From assembly GCA_035633255.1 (NCBI GenBank), contig DASQFD010000122.1, positions 1-16,084 on the forward strand: a stretch of DNA of 16,084 nucleotides, read 5' to 3'. Both the position numbers and the translations under genes were made by a program. Origin of the DNA: DASQFD01 sp035633255 (GTDB taxonomy: Bacteria > Actinomycetota > Actinomycetes > Actinomycetales > Dermatophilaceae). Shown here piece after piece: positions 15,804 through 16,084 of the stretch (position 1 is the first letter of the stretch; every line of letters starts with the position of its first letter). The notes below the pieces were generated by a model. It had not been told where the DNA came from. It did no database searches and saw only the letters and a list, made by a program, of their open reading frames with translations.

Positions 15804-16084
15804 ATGCCTGCCGCAGTCCCCCCCTCGCCGGCCACGGCCGACCCCGTGACCGTTCCCGCCGGCGCCAGCACCGCCGATGCCACCACCGGCACGCAGGCGC
15901 AGGCGGCGCGGCCCCGGATCCTCTCCGGGATGCAGCCGACGAGCGACAGCCTGCACCTGGGCAACTATCTCGGCGCGCTCGTCAACTGGGTGGGTCTGCA
16001 GGAGGACTTCGACGCCTACTACTTCGTGGCCGACCTGCACTCGCTGACCGTGCCGACCGACCCGGAGGTGCGCCGGCACCGCAC
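15804..16084 (+). CDS. trpS: Tryptophanyl-tRNA synthetase, 3' end outside window
   Basis: TrpS charges tRNA-Trp with tryptophan using ATP. Only the first 93 codons are visible; the frame is open to the window edge. After an Ala/Pro/Thr-rich N-terminal extension of about 37 residues comes the class I synthetase opening, RILSGMQPTSDSLHLGNYLG, whose HLGN is the variant HIGH motif of this enzyme. It is followed by NWVGLQEDFDAYYFVADLHS, also characteristic. The extension is longer than in E. coli TrpS, which begins almost directly at this motif; such tails are seen in actinobacterial copies. The gene is divergent from galK with only 41 bases between the starts, so its promoter must lie partly within the galK coding region or be very compact. 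I see no clear -10 for it. Confidence 0.93.
   Translation, partial: MPAAVPPSPATADPVTVPAGASTADATTGTQAQAARPRILSGMQPTSDSLHLGNYLGALVNWVGLQEDFDAYYFVADLHSLTVPTDPEVRRHR

Overview
The window is a stretch of very GC-rich (I estimate about 74%) bacterial chromosome. Codon use, gene content and gene order point to an actinobacterium, most likely of the order Micrococcales (Intrasporangiaceae/Ornithinimicrobiaceae-like). The pointers are a monomeric NADP-isocitrate dehydrogenase, a fused two-domain acetyl-CoA carboxylase carboxyltransferase, the folD-DUF3017 pair, and frequent GTG starts. The genus is inference. There are no tRNAs, rRNAs, CRISPR arrays, insertion sequences or phage genes.

Layout. Plus strand, 1-2347: the 3' part of purH, then a YdcZ/DUF606-type DMT membrane protein. 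This converges on and overlaps a minus-strand fused acyl/acetyl-CoA carboxyltransferase (2323-3987). A divergent 183-bp spacer with three 15-bp tandem repeats separates that gene from a plus-strand folD-DUF3017-cation/proton antiporter operon (4171-6430). A 229-bp gap follows, then an exopolysaccharide-type polyprenyl glycosylphosphotransferase (6660-8138). From 8262 to 15762 everything is on the minus strand: mdh, aqpZ, icd, a zinc-type alcohol dehydrogenase broken by one amber codon, a low-molecular-weight protein-tyrosine phosphatase, and galK. The start of trpS (plus strand, partial) diverges from galK at the right edge.

Functional threads. PurH and FolD both work on the 10-formyl-THF pool (purine synthesis and one-carbon metabolism). 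Mdh and Icd are TCA-cycle enzymes. The carboxyltransferase makes malonyl-CoA or a related acyl-CoA. The sugar transferase, the tyrosine phosphatase and possibly galactokinase hint at a dispersed surface-polysaccharide function, but they are not in one operon.

Most unusual signal. An octamer, GTATGCCG, occurs ten times on either strand, plus an eleventh variant (CTATGCCG). These eleven sites contain all but one of the TAT/ATA trinucleotides I could find in the window. They lie in different reading phases and force otherwise avoided codons (TAT, CAT, ATA, GCA), which suggests selection on the DNA word rather than on the proteins. No recognisable new multi-gene system (defence, toxin-antitoxin, secondary metabolism) is present; this is mostly housekeeping chromosome.
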